A DNA stretch of 64,000 bases from Agromyces albus (GTDB lineage Bacteria; Actinomycetota; Actinomycetes; Actinomycetales; Microbacteriaceae), in NCBI RefSeq assembly GCF_030815405.1, contig NZ_JAUSWX010000001.1, forward strand, positions 1,488,001-1,552,000, given 5' to 3'. A model generated the notes under the pieces. The model saw only the letters and a program-made list of their open reading frames with translations. It ran no database searches and was not told the DNA's origin. Positions 9,549-20,252 of the stretch are shown in pieces; position 1 is the first letter of the stretch; each line of letters begins with the position of its first letter. A program made the position numbers and the translations under genes.

Positions 9549-10635
9549 TCCGATCGGCCAGGGCGCCGCGCCGCAGCCCGCGCGCGACGATGAAGAGCGC
9601 CTCACCATCGACGGCATCGCCATGGTGCGCCTCCTCGGCCCGCAGGATCGCCTGCTCTCGAGCATCGAGCGCGAGAACCCCGGCGTCGAAGTGCACGTGC
9701 GCGGCAACGAGATCGCGATCCGCGGCGACGTCGACGGTCGCACGCGCGTGCGCCGACTCATCGAAGAACTCCTGGCGCTCGTTCGCAACGGCCAGGATCC
9801 GACACCCACCGAAGTGAGGAGTTCGGCCCGAATGCTCGAAGCCGATCCCAATGCCAAGCCGTCCGAGATGCTCGGGCAGGTCATCGTGTCGAGTCGCGGA
9901 AAGACCATCCGACCGAAGACCGAGGGCCAGCGGCAATACGTCGACGCGATCGACGAGCACACGATCGTCTTCGGCATCGGTCCGGCCGGCACGGGCAAGA
10001 CGTATCTCGCGATGGCGAAGGCCGTGCAGGCGCTGCAGCGCAAAGAGGTCAGTCGGATCATCCTCACCCGCCCCGCCGTCGAGGCGGGGGAGCGCCTCGG
10101 CTTCCTGCCGGGCACGCTCACCGACAAGATCGATCCTTACCTCCGCCCGCTCTACGACGCGCTCAACGAGATGATGGATCCCGAGCTCGTGCCGAAGCTG
10201 CTCGCCGCGGGCACGGTCGAGGTCGCTCCGCTCGCCTACATGCGCGGCCGCACCCTCAACGACTCGTTCGTCGTGCTCGACGAGGCGCAGAACACCACGC
10301 CCGAGCAGATGAAGATGTTCCTCACCCGTCTCGGGTTCGGGTCGCGCATGGTCGTCACCGGCGACATCACCCAGGTCGACCTCCCGACCGGCGCGAGCGG
10401 ACTGCGGCTCGTCACCCGCATCCTCGACAACGTCGCCGACATCGAGTTCATCCGGCTGACGAGCGACGACGTCGTGCGCCACTCGCTCGTCGGCCGCATC
10501 GTCGATGCCTACACCGAGTACGACCAGCGCACGCAGGCCCAGCGGTTCGAGCGTGATCAGGCTCGCGAGTTCGCGAACCGCGCCGAACGACGGGGTCACG
10601 CGCCACGCGATCACCAGCCGAGGAAGAACACGTGA
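9538..10635 (+). CDS. PhoH family protein (PhoH-like ATPase)
   Basis: A 365-residue PhoH-like P-loop ATPase. An N-terminal KH-like region (residues 25-80) is followed by Walker A GIGPAGTGKT (146-155), the ILTRPAVEAGERLGFLPG segment and Walker B SFVVLDEAQNTTPEQMKMFLTR. PhoH proteins are linked to RNA metabolism and phosphate stress. TTG 9538 is taken as start because GAGGAG (9525-9530) lies seven bases upstream and the N-terminal domain is then complete. The start overlaps the HIT gene by 11 bp. ybeY follows with a 4-bp overlap. Confidence 0.92.
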   Translation: MATDPIGQGAAPQPARDDEERLTIDGIAMVRLLGPQDRLLSSIERENPGVEVHVRGNEIAIRGDVDGRTRVRRLIEELLALVRNGQDPTPTEVRSSARMLEADPNAKPSEMLGQVIVSSRGKTIRPKTEGQRQYVDAIDEHTIVFGIGPAGTGKTYLAMAKAVQALQRKEVSRIILTRPAVEAGERLGFLPGTLTDKIDPYLRPLYDALNEMMDPELVPKLLAAGTVEVAPLAYMRGRTLNDSFVVLDEAQNTTPEQMKMFLTRLGFGSRMVVTGDITQVDLPTGASGLRLVTRILDNVADIEFIRLTSDDVVRHSLVGRIVDAYTEYDQRTQAQRFERDQAREFANRAERRGHAPRDHQPRKNT

Positions 10636-11093
10636 GCATCGAGATCAACAACGAGTCGGCCATCGCGGTCGACGAGAGCGCCATCCAGCGGCTCGCCGTG
10701 TACGCACTCGACGCCATGCACGTGCACGCCGACGCCGAGCTCGCGATCGTGCTCGTCGACGAGGGCGCGATGGAGCAACTGCACGTGCAGTGGATGGATG
10801 AGCCGGGCCCCACCGACGTGCTCAGCTTCCCCATGGACGAACTGCGCCCAGGCACCGAAGACCAGCCCACCCCGCCGGGCCTGCTCGGCGACATCGTGCT
10901 CTGTCCGCAGGTCGCGCAAGCGCAGGCGCAGACGGCAGGCCACGAGCTCATCGACGAGCTCCTGCTGCTGACGACCCACGGCATCCTCCACCTGCTCGGG
11001 TTCGACCATGCCGAGCCAGCCGAGGAGAAGGAGATGTTCGGCGTGCAGCGCGACATCCTCGTCGGCTTCTCCATGCAGGAGCGGCGCCGCTGA
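10632..11093 (+). CDS. ybeY: endoribonuclease / rRNA maturation factor YbeY
   Basis: A 153-residue metal-dependent RNase acting in 16S rRNA 3'-end maturation and ribosome quality control. The zinc motif HGILHLLGFDH (HGxLHLxGxDH) is complete, and the conserved TDVLSFPMDE segment precedes it. GTG 10632 overlaps the phoH stop as GTGA, so translation is coupled. The phoH-ybeY-CNNM-era order is a common bacterial arrangement. Confidence 0.96.
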   Translation: MSIEINNESAIAVDESAIQRLAVYALDAMHVHADAELAIVLVDEGAMEQLHVQWMDEPGPTDVLSFPMDELRPGTEDQPTPPGLLGDIVLCPQVAQAQAQTAGHELIDELLLLTTHGILHLLGFDHAEPAEEKEMFGVQRDILVGFSMQERRR

Positions 11094-11095
11094 CC

Positions 11096-12412
11096 ATGGA
11101 GCCCTGGCTCTTCCTCGGAGCGGCATTCGTGCTCGTGGCATTCGGCGGTCTGATGGCCGCCGTCGATTCGGCCATCGGCGTGAGCTCGCGCGCCGACATC
11201 ACCGACCTGGGCTTCAGGTCGCGGGCGCGCCGCTCGCTCCTCGCGATCGCCGAGGACACCGGCGCCCACGTGAACGCGGTGAACTTCATGCGCATCATCG
11301 CCGAGACGACCTCGGCGGTGCTCGTGACCCTCGCGTTCACCTTCTTCATCGAGAGCATCTGGCTCGTGCTGTTGTACTCGGCGCTCATCATGACCGCCGT
11401 CTCGTTCGTGCTCGTGGGGGCGAGCCCGCGCAGCGTCGGCCGTGCACACTCGCCCACGGTGCTCCGTCTCACGGCTCCGCTCGTGCATTTCCTGCGCGTG
11501 CTCCTCGGCCCGCTGGCGGGAGCGCTCGTCACGCTCGGCAACCGAGTCACGCCCGGCCGCATCCGCTTCGCCGGGGTGTCGAGCGAGGAGCAACTGCTCA
11601 GCATGGTCGACGAGGCGACCGAGCTCGACGTGCTCGAGGAGGGCGACCGCGAGCTCATCCACTCGATCTTCGCGTTCAACGACACCGTGGTGCGCGAGGT
11701 CATGGTGCCGCGCACCGACATGGTCACGATCGACGCCTCCGAGCACCTCGCGCACGCGATGGCGCTGTTCCTGAGGGCCGGCTACTCGCGCATCCCGGTC
11801 GTCGAGCGCGACGCCGACGACGTCACCGGCATCCTCTACCTGCGAGATCTCGCACGACTCGGCTTCGAACAACCGCTCGATGCCGAGGGCCTCACCGTCG
11901 GCGAGCTCGTGCGCCCAGCGGTCTTCGTGCCCGAGTCCATGAAAGCCGACGCGCTGCTCCGCCAGATGCAGCTCGAATCGAACCACCTCGCGATGGTCGT
12001 CGACGAGTACGGCGGCATCGCCGGACTCGTCACGCTCGAAGACCTCATCGAGGAGCTCGTCGGCGACATCTCCGACGAGTACGATCGCGAGGCCGCCCAG
12101 GTCGAGGAACTCGAGCCGGGGCGGTATCGCGTGAACGTGCGACTGCCGATCGGCGAGCTCGGCGAGCTCTTCGGCCTCGACCTCGAGGATGAAGACGTCG
12201 ACTCTGCAGGCGGGCTGCTCTCCAAAGAGCTGGGCCGCCTCGCGCAGCCCGGCGAGCGCGTGACCGTCTCTGGCCTCCTGCTCGAAGCCGAGCGCACCGA
12301 GGGCCGCCGAAAGCGCATCTCCACCATCCTCGTCGAACGCGACCAGGCGCTGATCGATGCGCAGACCGCGTTCGAGTCGGGCGACCCCGAAGGAAGGAAC
12401 AGCCGTGGCTGA
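11096..12412 (+). CDS. CNNM/HlyC family transporter with CBS pair and CorC domain
   Basis: A 438-residue membrane protein. An N-terminal DUF21 region with about four hydrophobic segments (residues 1-140) is followed by two CBS domains (VMVPRTDMVTID, GYSRIPVVERDADDVTGILYLRDL, then MQLESNHLAMVVDEYGGIAGLVTLEDLIEELVG) and a C-terminal CorC_HlyC domain (GELFGLDLEDEDVDSAGG). Relatives function in Mg2+/Co2+ efflux and are often called hemolysin C-like, although haemolysis is not their role. It starts 2 bp after the ybeY stop and overlaps the era start by 8 bp. Confidence 0.93.
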   Translation: MEPWLFLGAAFVLVAFGGLMAAVDSAIGVSSRADITDLGFRSRARRSLLAIAEDTGAHVNAVNFMRIIAETTSAVLVTLAFTFFIESIWLVLLYSALIMTAVSFVLVGASPRSVGRAHSPTVLRLTAPLVHFLRVLLGPLAGALVTLGNRVTPGRIRFAGVSSEEQLLSMVDEATELDVLEEGDRELIHSIFAFNDTVVREVMVPRTDMVTIDASEHLAHAMALFLRAGYSRIPVVERDADDVTGILYLRDLARLGFEQPLDAEGLTVGELVRPAVFVPESMKADALLRQMQLESNHLAMVVDEYGGIAGLVTLEDLIEELVGDISDEYDREAAQVEELEPGRYRVNVRLPIGELGELFGLDLEDEDVDSAGGLLSKELGRLAQPGERVTVSGLLLEAERTEGRRKRISTILVERDQALIDAQTAFESGDPEGRNSRG

Positions 12413-13298
12413 GTACCGTGCCGGATTCGTCTCGATCGTCGGGAGGCCCAACGTCGGCAAGTCGACGCTCACCAACGCCCTCGTCGGCGAGAAGGTGGCG
12501 ATCACGAGCTCGAAGCCGCAGACCACGAGGCGCGCCATCCGGGGCATCGTGCATCGCGAACGCGGACAGCTCATCCTCGTCGACACGCCGGGGCTGCACC
12601 GCCCGCGCACGCTGCTCGGCGAGCGACTGAACACGCTCGTGCAGTCGACGCTCGGCGATGTCGACGTGATCGCGTTCTGCGTTCCCGCGAATGAGGCGAT
12701 CGGTCCGGGCGACCGCTACATCAACGAGCAGCTCGAGCAGTATCCGAGGGCCAAGAAGGTCGCGATCGTGACGAAGACGGATGCCGCATCGAAGGCGCAC
12801 GTCGCCGAGCAGCTCCTCGCGGTCTCGCGACTGCGCGAATGGGACTCGATCGTCCCGGTCTCGGCGCCGCGCGGCGAGCAGCTCGAGGTGCTCGTCGACG
12901 AGCTCCTCGCGCTCATGCCGACCGCGGAGCACGAGCTCTACCCGGCCGAGATCCTCACCGACGAAGACGTCAACGAGCGGATCGCCGAGTTCGTGCGCGA
13001 GGCGGCGCTCGAGGGCGTCTCCGACGAGCTGCCGCACTCGATCGCCGTGACCATCGACGACGTCATCGAGCGCGACGACAAGGACCTCGTCGAGGTGTAC
13101 GCCAACCTCTACGTCGAGCGCGACAGCCAGAAGGGCATCATCATCGGCAAGGGCGGCGCGCGGCTCCGCGAGGTCGGGGCGACCGCTCGGGTGCAGATCG
13201 AGGGCCTCCTCGGCCGCAAGGTCTTCCTCGCCCTGCACGTGAAGGTCGCCAAGGACTGGCAACGCGACCCCAAGCAACTGGGGCGCCTCGGCTTCTGA
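12405..13298 (+). CDS. era: GTPase Era
   Basis: A 297-residue Era GTPase needed for 30S assembly and 16S rRNA maturation. G1 is GRPNVGKS, G3 DTPGLH and G4 TKTD. The C-terminal KH domain has VERDSQKGIIIGKGGARLREVG. GTG 12405 is chosen because AGGAAGG lies a few bases upstream and the protein then begins AEYRAGFVSIVGRPN, as in other actinobacterial Era. It overlaps the CNNM gene by 8 bp. A gap of about 110 bp before the next gene suggests the operon ends here. Confidence 0.97.
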   Translation: MAEYRAGFVSIVGRPNVGKSTLTNALVGEKVAITSSKPQTTRRAIRGIVHRERGQLILVDTPGLHRPRTLLGERLNTLVQSTLGDVDVIAFCVPANEAIGPGDRYINEQLEQYPRAKKVAIVTKTDAASKAHVAEQLLAVSRLREWDSIVPVSAPRGEQLEVLVDELLALMPTAEHELYPAEILTDEDVNERIAEFVREAALEGVSDELPHSIAVTIDDVIERDDKDLVEVYANLYVERDSQKGIIIGKGGARLREVGATARVQIEGLLGRKVFLALHVKVAKDWQRDPKQLGRLGF

Positions 13299-13395
13299 GC
13301 ACTTCTGGGAGCCTGCGCCTGTCCTCACCTCTCCGGGGGATACATCGCTAGGATGATTCCGCGGGCGTCGTGAAGGCGGAGCCCGACCGGGCGCG

Positions 13396-13401
13396 TACGG
13401 T
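13396..13401 (+). promoter_or_regulatory. leaderless -10 element for the sensor kinase gene
   Basis: TACGGT ends 6 nt before GTG 13408 and fits a TANNNT -10 box with the start codon as transcription start. No ribosome-binding site is present, which supports a leaderless mRNA and fixes the start codon. Confidence 0.55.
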
Positions 13402-13407
13402 GGATCG

Positions 13408-14598
13408 GTGCCCACCTCGACCAGCCGTGCCCGGTTCACGACGGATGCCGTGCTGGCCGGCGTCTTCGCGGTGCTCTGCCTGCCGTTCGCGGCACTCGGC
13501 GGCTGGCCCGATTTCGTGGTGCTCGCCGCCTTCGCGGCAGCACTCGTGGTGCGTCGCCGGGCGACTGCCTGGTCGCTCGGGATCGCCTGGGGCGCCGCGC
13601 TCCTGCAGATGACGATGCTGCGCGATCTGCAGCTCTACGACGCTGCCGTGCTCGGCGTGCTCTACTCGACCGCCGCGCACGGCGGGCGGGTGCTGAAGTG
13701 GCTCGGCCTCGCCTCGGCCGGCGTCGGGGCGCTGCTGGCGACCGGGTACCTCGCGGTCGTGAAGCCGCTCCTCGACAACGCCGGCTTCGCCTCGGGAGAC
13801 CCGTTCAGCACGGTGCTCCTCGCCGCCGTGCTCTTCGTCGCGTCGATCGCGGTGCTCGTGCTCGCGTGGACCACGGGCCTGCTCGTGCGTTCGGTGCGCG
13901 ACACCCGCGAGGTACGGCGACGCGAGGAGACCGCCACGCGCGAGCGCGCGCTCGTCGAGTATCGCTACGCGGTGGAGCAGGAGCGCAATCGCATCGCCCG
14001 AGACATGCACGACGTCGTCGCGCACTCGCTCGCCGTCGTCATCGCACAGGCCGACGGCGCGAGGTTCGCCGCGCCGTCGAGGCCCGAGGCGGGCATCGAG
14101 GCGCTCGGCACGATCGCGGGCGTCGCGCGCGGCGCCCTGGGCGACGTGCGGATGCTACTCGCCGAACTGCGCCACCACGAGGCCGGCGCCCCGCAGCCCA
14201 TGCTCGACGACCTTGGCGAGTTGCTCGAGCAGGTGCGCGCCGCGGGCCTCGACGTGCGCTTCACGGAAACCGGCGAGCGCCGTCAACTCGGCACCGGTCA
14301 CCAGATCGCGGTGTACCGGATCGTGCAGGAGGGCCTCACGAACGCCTTGCGTCACGGCGACGGCGCGGAGCCGGTCTTCGTGGACTTCGCGTGGGATGCA
14401 GCAGGTGTGGAGCTCGAGGTCGTGAACGCCATGCACCCGGATTCCGTTCCGACCGAGCCGCACACCATCCGGCACGGCGTTCCCGGCATGCGCGAACGCG
14501 CGCAACTCGCCGGCGGATCACTGAGCGCCGAGGCCGGCGACGACGGGCGATTCCGGCTCCGCGCCCGCATCCCCGTCCAGCTAGGGAGCATCGCATGA
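13408..14598 (+). CDS. sensor histidine kinase, NarL/DesK type (HisKA_3)
   Basis: A 396-residue membrane kinase. About five hydrophobic segments occupy residues 12-160 (two of them in the 40-70 and 135-160 ranges), followed by a HisKA_3 dimerisation domain with phospho-acceptor His201 in ERNRIARDMHDVVAHSL. A HATPase domain has an N-box (VQEGLTNALRHG) and a VPGMRERAQLAGGSL-type G region. No large extracellular sensor domain is visible, so it is probably an intramembrane-sensing kinase. It overlaps the response regulator by 4 bp (ATGA). Confidence 0.93.
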   Translation: MPTSTSRARFTTDAVLAGVFAVLCLPFAALGGWPDFVVLAAFAAALVVRRRATAWSLGIAWGAALLQMTMLRDLQLYDAAVLGVLYSTAAHGGRVLKWLGLASAGVGALLATGYLAVVKPLLDNAGFASGDPFSTVLLAAVLFVASIAVLVLAWTTGLLVRSVRDTREVRRREETATRERALVEYRYAVEQERNRIARDMHDVVAHSLAVVIAQADGARFAAPSRPEAGIEALGTIAGVARGALGDVRMLLAELRHHEAGAPQPMLDDLGELLEQVRAAGLDVRFTETGERRQLGTGHQIAVYRIVQEGLTNALRHGDGAEPVFVDFAWDAAGVELEVVNAMHPDSVPTEPHTIRHGVPGMRERAQLAGGSLSAEAGDDGRFRLRARIPVQLGSIA

Positions 14599-15260
14599 GC
14601 ACCATCCGCGTCGCACTCGTCGACGACCAGGCCCTCTTCCGTGCGGGCGTCCGCATGCTCGTCGAGTCGCAACCCGACCTCGACGTCGCGGGAGAGGCGG
14701 GCGACGGGGCCTCCGGTATCGCCCTCGCCGCCCGGTCCCGGCCCGACGTGATGCTGATGGACGTTCGGATGCCGGTGCTCGACGGCATCTCGGCGACCGA
14801 GCGCATCCTCGCCGAGGCCGACCTCGAGGGGCGCACGCCGCCGCGGATCCTCGTGCTCACGACCTTCGACCTCGACGAGAACGCCGCCCGGGCGATTCGG
14901 GCCGGAGCGAGCGGGTTCGTGCTGAAGGATGCCGACCCCGAGTTCCTGCTCGCCTCGATCCGCACCGTCCACCAGGGCAACCAGGTGATCGCCGCTTCGG
15001 CCACGCGAGAGTTGTTCGCCCACGTGGGCCGGGGGAGCGGGCGCCGTCCGGCTCCTGCGGCCTGGACGGGGCTCACGCCGCGCGAGCGTGAGATCTTCGC
15101 CCTCGCGGCGCGCGGGCTCTCGAACGCCGAGATCGCGGCATCCGAGTTCCTGAGCGAGGCGACCGTGAAGACGCACGTGAGCCGCATCCTCGCGAAGCTC
15201 GGTCTCCGCGATCGCGTGCAGCTCGTCGTGTTCGGCTACGAGCACGACCTCGGCAGCTGA
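14595..15260 (+). CDS. LuxR/NarL-family response regulator
   Basis: A 221-residue regulator. The receiver domain has the acidic pair Asp10-Asp11, phosphorylation site Asp56 (MLMDVRMPVLDG) and K-x-x-D-P (VLKDADPE). The C-terminal LuxR HTH (LTPREREIFALAARGLSNAEIA, then ATVKTHVSRILAKLGLRDR) spans about 155-215. It is the cognate partner of the overlapping kinase. The ABC exporter that follows is the likely target, as in many actinobacterial envelope-stress or antimicrobial-peptide modules; that link is inference from position. Confidence 0.95.
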   Translation: MSTIRVALVDDQALFRAGVRMLVESQPDLDVAGEAGDGASGIALAARSRPDVMLMDVRMPVLDGISATERILAEADLEGRTPPRILVLTTFDLDENAARAIRAGASGFVLKDADPEFLLASIRTVHQGNQVIAASATRELFAHVGRGSGRRPAPAAWTGLTPREREIFALAARGLSNAEIAASEFLSEATVKTHVSRILAKLGLRDRVQLVVFGYEHDLGS

Positions 15261-15332
15261 CCCGGCCCGCGTCATCCTCGAGGATGACGGCGAACCATCC
15301 GACCGCCGGATGCCGCACCGCGGCCGCCTCCG

Positions 15333-15338
15333 TAGCTT
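15333..15338 (+). promoter_or_regulatory. possible leaderless -10 element for the ABC exporter operon
   Basis: TAGCTT ends 7 nt before ATG 15346, and no Shine-Dalgarno exists. A promoter here would let the exporter be expressed separately from the two-component system and offers a target for its response regulator. Confidence 0.4.
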
Positions 15339-15345
15339 CGATGTC

Positions 15346-16107
15346 ATGCAGATCCAACCCTCAGACCTCGGCCTCATCGCTCGCGTCGCGACCCTCGGCA
15401 AGCACTACGGGGAGGGCGCGGGAGCGGTCACCGCGCTCGACGACGTCTCGCTCGGGCTCCGGCGCGGCGAGTTCACCGCCATCATGGGCCCGTCGGGCTC
15501 AGGCAAGTCGACCCTCATGCACATCATGGCCGGCCTCGACACGCCGAGCTCGGGCCGAGTGTGGCTCGGCGACACCGACATCACCGAGCTCTCCGACAGT
15601 GCATTGACCGTGCTCCGCCGCCGGCGCGTCGGGTTCATCTTCCAGTCGTTCAACCTCGTGCCGACCCTCGATGTGCGCGGCAACGTCATGTTGCCGTTCG
15701 AGCTCGACGGCCGTCGCCCGAGCCGCGAGGAGCAGGCGTGGATCGACGAGCTGCTCGAGACGCTCGGTCTCGGTGCGCGGCTCGGCCACCGGCCGCACGA
15801 GCTCTCGGGCGGGCAGCAGCAGCGGGTCGCGATCGTGCGCGCCCTCGCGACCCGCCCCGACCTCGTGTTCGCCGACGAGCCCACCGGCAACCTCGACTCC
15901 CGCACCGGGCGCGAGGTGCTCGGCCTCCTCGCCGCCGCGAGTGCCCGATACGGCCAGTCGATCGCGATGGTCACGCATGACCCGATCGCAGCGAGCCACG
16001 CCGACCGCATCCTCTTCCTCGCCGACGGCCGGATCGTGCGCGACTCGGCGCGATCGACGCCCGAGGACATCTCGACGTTCATGCTCGCGATGGAGGTCGC
16101 GGCGTGA
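15346..16107 (+). CDS. ABC transporter ATP-binding protein (MacB/LolD type)
   Basis: A 253-residue ATPase. It has Walker A GPSGSGKST, Q-loop (VGFIFQSFNLVPTLD), signature LSGGQQQR, Walker B LVFADEPTGNLD and a switch His (TH). The FQSFNLVPTL and DEPTGNLDSRTG strings are typical of the LolD/MacB family, which pairs with FtsX-like permeases. ATG 15346 is favoured by the -10 box just upstream; an in-frame ATG at 15310 would add 12 residues. It overlaps the permease start by 4 bp. Confidence 0.93.
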   Translation: MQIQPSDLGLIARVATLGKHYGEGAGAVTALDDVSLGLRRGEFTAIMGPSGSGKSTLMHIMAGLDTPSSGRVWLGDTDITELSDSALTVLRRRRVGFIFQSFNLVPTLDVRGNVMLPFELDGRRPSREEQAWIDELLETLGLGARLGHRPHELSGGQQQRVAIVRALATRPDLVFADEPTGNLDSRTGREVLGLLAAASARYGQSIAMVTHDPIAASHADRILFLADGRIVRDSARSTPEDISTFMLAMEVAA

Positions 16108-17501
16108 GCACTCGGCTGAAGGACCAGTGGCCGACGCTCCTCGTCGCTGCGCTGGCCGCCACCTTCGGGGTCGCGCTGCTCCACATCACCGGCCTGCTCG
16201 GTGCCGCGATCGCTGCCGACGACGTCACCGGCGGGAGCATCACCGTGGCGCTCATGCTCGGTGTCGTGGCGATGGTGTTCATCGTGATCGCGATCTACGT
16301 GAGCGCGGTCGTCACGGCGAACACGGTGTCGACCGTCGTCGCCGGGCGTACCCGGCTCATCGCACTGCTCCGGCTCGTCGGCTCGAGTGCCCGCACCCAG
16401 CGTGCGCAGATCACCAGGGAGGGGCTGCTCGTCGGCGTGGCCGGGGCGGCCATCGGCGTCGTGCTGGGCACGGGCGTCGCGTTCGCGCTCGACGAGATCG
16501 CCGTCGCGAACGAGCTCATGCCGGTGACCGACTACGCGTACCTGAACGTCTGGGTCGTGCTGCCTGCGGTCGCGGTCGTCATCACGACCTGGCTCGCCTC
16601 GTGGGTCGGCTCCCGGCGCGTGCTCCGGGTGCGGCCGATCCAGGCGATCGGCAACTCGAACGAGCAGGACCGCGAGGAACTCGGTCGAGGGCGCGGTCGC
16701 AACGTCAGCGCCATCGTGTTGTCGGTCCTCGGCCTCGGCATGCTCGTCGCCGGCGTCATCTGGGGGCCGACCAACCCCGCGTGGATGCTCGTCGCCGTGT
16801 TCGGCGGCGTCGTCTCGTTCACCGGGATCGTGCTCGCCGCCCACGTCGTCATGCCGCCGGCCCTTCGCCTCGTCGGTCGCCTCTTCGGAGGCTCGCCCTC
16901 CGCTCGTCTCGCGGCCGAGAACGCGGTGCGCCATCCCGAGCGGAGCTCGCGCATGACCATCGGGCTCGTCATCGGCGTGACGCTCGTGACGACGTTCGCC
17001 GTCGCGATGGAGTCCTATCGCGCGATGCTCCTCGCCGCGCAGCAGGTGCGACCGGAGGTGTACGCCGGCATCGACGAGATGCTGAACGCGACCATCGCGA
17101 TCTTCACGGTGCTGATCGGCTTCAGCGCCCTGATCGCCGCGATCGGCATGGTGAACACCCTCTCCCTCAGTGTGATGCAGCGCACTCGGGAGCTCGGCCT
17201 GTTGCGCGCGCTCGGGTTCGACCGTCGACAGCTCCGGCGCATGATCGTCGTGGAGAGCGGGGCGCTGACCCTTGCGGCGACGGCGATGGGCATCGTCCTC
17301 GGGTTCGGCTACGGGTGGGCCGGCGCGCAGGCCCTGCTCGGCGGCGTCCAGGGTGGGACGACGTTCGTGCTGCCCGGCATTCCGTGGGCACTGTTCGGCG
17401 GGCTCCTCGTCGCCGCAGGCGTGCTGACCCTCGTCGCGTCGATCGCGCCGGCTCGCCGCGCCATGCGGGTCTCGCCGGTGGTGGCACTCGCGGTGGAGTG
17501 A
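16104..17501 (+). CDS. FtsX-like ABC transporter permease
   Basis: A 465-residue integral membrane protein with about ten hydrophobic segments and two FtsX-type modules. The second carries AAIGMVNTLSLSVMQRTRELGLLRALGF, the FtsX/MacB hallmark. GTG 16104 overlaps the ATPase gene. Together with the ATPase it forms an exporter of the type used for lipoproteins, peptides or drug resistance. The two-component system upstream suggests induction by envelope-active compounds. The substrate is unknown. Confidence 0.92.
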   Translation: MSTRLKDQWPTLLVAALAATFGVALLHITGLLGAAIAADDVTGGSITVALMLGVVAMVFIVIAIYVSAVVTANTVSTVVAGRTRLIALLRLVGSSARTQRAQITREGLLVGVAGAAIGVVLGTGVAFALDEIAVANELMPVTDYAYLNVWVVLPAVAVVITTWLASWVGSRRVLRVRPIQAIGNSNEQDREELGRGRGRNVSAIVLSVLGLGMLVAGVIWGPTNPAWMLVAVFGGVVSFTGIVLAAHVVMPPALRLVGRLFGGSPSARLAAENAVRHPERSSRMTIGLVIGVTLVTTFAVAMESYRAMLLAAQQVRPEVYAGIDEMLNATIAIFTVLIGFSALIAAIGMVNTLSLSVMQRTRELGLLRALGFDRRQLRRMIVVESGALTLAATAMGIVLGFGYGWAGAQALLGGVQGGTTFVLPGIPWALFGGLLVAAGVLTLVASIAPARRAMRVSPVVALAVE

Positions 17502-17507
17502 ACGACG

Positions 17508-17550
17508 ACGCTGAACGGATGCCACGGCGCCTGCGGCATCCGTTCAGCGT
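17508..17550 (+). terminator. 16-bp hairpin containing CGGATGCC/GGCATCCG arms
   Basis: ACGCTGAACGGATGCC (17508-17523) and GGCATCCGTTCAGCGT (17535-17550) are perfect inverted repeats with an 11-nt loop, starting 6 bp after the permease stop. A short T-containing stretch follows (CATGTTTCGC). It isolates leuA from the exporter operon. Both arms contain the octamer that is abundant across the window. Confidence 0.8.
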
Positions 17551-17579
17551 CATGTTTCGCGAGCACGCGTCCTCGGTGT

Positions 17580-17585
17580 TAGCCT
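17580..17585 (+). promoter_or_regulatory. leaderless -10 element for the leuA leader
   Basis: TAGCCT (TANNNT) ends exactly 6 nt before GTG 17592, the start of the leader peptide, so the transcript probably begins at that codon. No clear -35 consensus is visible. Confidence 0.55.
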
Positions 17586-17591
17586 TGACGC

Positions 17592-17620
17592 GTGCTTCCC
17601 GGCCTGCTCCTTCTTAGCTG

Positions 17621-17636
<16 letters not shown>
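17592..17636 (+). CDS. leuA leader peptide (Leu attenuator)
   Basis: A 14-codon ORF reads V-L-P-G-L-L-L-L-S-C-R-S-E-S and then TAG. Four Leu codons in a row (CTG CTC CTT CTT) plus a fifth at codon 2 are what a Leu-sensing attenuator needs. CTT is unusual in this G/C-ending genome, so ribosomes should slow there when charged tRNA-Leu is scarce. The last codons lie inside the left arm of a stem (17621-17630), so ribosome position controls folding. It starts 6 nt after a -10 box and is probably translated from a leaderless mRNA. Too short for automatic gene calling. Confidence 0.8.
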
Positions 17637-19481
<1,845 letters not shown>

Positions 19482-19485
19482 CGAT

Positions 19486-19523
19486 CGGATGCCGCGAGCC
19501 CCACGTCGGGCTCGCGGCATCCG
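19486..19523. terminator. 16-bp bidirectional terminator hairpin with CGGATGCC/GGCATCCG arms
   Basis: CGGATGCCGCGAGCCC (19486-19501) and GGGCTCGCGGCATCCG (19508-19523) pair perfectly around a 6-nt loop. The hairpin lies between the convergent leuA and TRIC genes and probably serves both strands. TGTTCCC follows on the plus strand. Again the dyad is built from the window-wide octamer. Confidence 0.85.
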
Positions 19524-19530
19524 TGTTCCC

Positions 19531-20190
19531 TCAAGCGCGTCGCCAGACCTTCCAGCTGCCGAGGGCACGTTGCTCGGGAAGGCTCCAGCCGTAACGCACC
19601 GAGCCCAGCCTGATGAGCGTCGTGACGACGACGCACGCCGTGGCAGCCGCGATGATGGGCGTTCCCATCGCGACGAGCACGACGAGCAGCGTCGTGCCCA
19701 CGGTCGCCGCGACCGCGTACAGCGATCCGACGTGCATCAGGGCGATCGGCAGGTTGAGGGCGACGTCGCGCAGGATCGAACCGCCGACCGCTGAGAGCAC
19801 GCCCACGAACACCGCGGGGACGACGGGCACGCCGTAGGCGAGCGCCTTCGAGGTGCCGATCGCGCCGAAGAGCCCGATCGTCACGGCATCGAGGGCGATG
19901 ATGAGGCCGTTGAGCCGGGCGAACACGCGAAGCAGGAGCATCCCGAGCAGGGCGGCTGCGGTGCCGACCGGCAGGTACCAATTGCTCGCCATCGCCGCCG
20001 GGAGCTGGTTCAGCAACAGGTCGCGCATGAGGCCGCCGCCGAGTCCGACGATCACGCCGATGAGGGCGACGCCGAGCAGGTCGATGCGGCGCTCGGTGAG
20101 GCGGGCCGCGAACATCGCGCCCTGGATGGCGCCGACGGCGACGGCCGTGAGGTCGAGCCAGAGGGGGATGATGAACAGGGCCGAGGTCAC
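19531..20190 (-). CDS. trimeric intracellular cation (TRIC/UPF0126) channel family protein
   Basis: A 219-residue membrane protein with about seven hydrophobic helices arranged as two repeats, each holding the family motif G-x-G-G-x-x-R-D (VGLGGGLMRDLL at about 48-59, and AVGGSILRDVAL at about 133-144). Bacterial TRIC homologues form K+-permeable trimeric channels; many genomes annotate them as UPF0126 or YadS. The start is GTG at 20190. It is divergent from recO and convergent with leuA. Confidence 0.92.
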   Translation of the reverse strand: MTSALFIIPLWLDLTAVAVGAIQGAMFAARLTERRIDLLGVALIGVIVGLGGGLMRDLLLNQLPAAMASNWYLPVGTAAALLGMLLLRVFARLNGLIIALDAVTIGLFGAIGTSKALAYGVPVVPAVFVGVLSAVGGSILRDVALNLPIALMHVGSLYAVAATVGTTLLVVLVAMGTPIIAAATACVVVTTLIRLGSVRYGWSLPEQRALGSWKVWRRA

Positions 20191-20241
20191 GGCACCAGTG
20201 AATCACGCGAGCGCCTCGGCCGTGCGCGGCCCGGAACGCGA

Positions 20242-20247
20242 GATAAT
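20242..20247 (+). promoter_or_regulatory. -10 element for recO-uppS
   Basis: GATAAT ends 5 nt before GTG 20253 and no ribosome-binding site is present. It is a strong -10 match and points to a leaderless or near-leaderless transcript. Confidence 0.5.
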
Positions 20248-20252
20248 CGATT

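Noticed and set aside
7995..10127. 710-codon open frame antisense to dnaJ, rsmE, HIT and phoH
   Set aside because: It runs opposite to four well-supported genes, has Arg/Ser/His-rich shadow composition and shows no domain. Long antisense frames are common at this G/C content.
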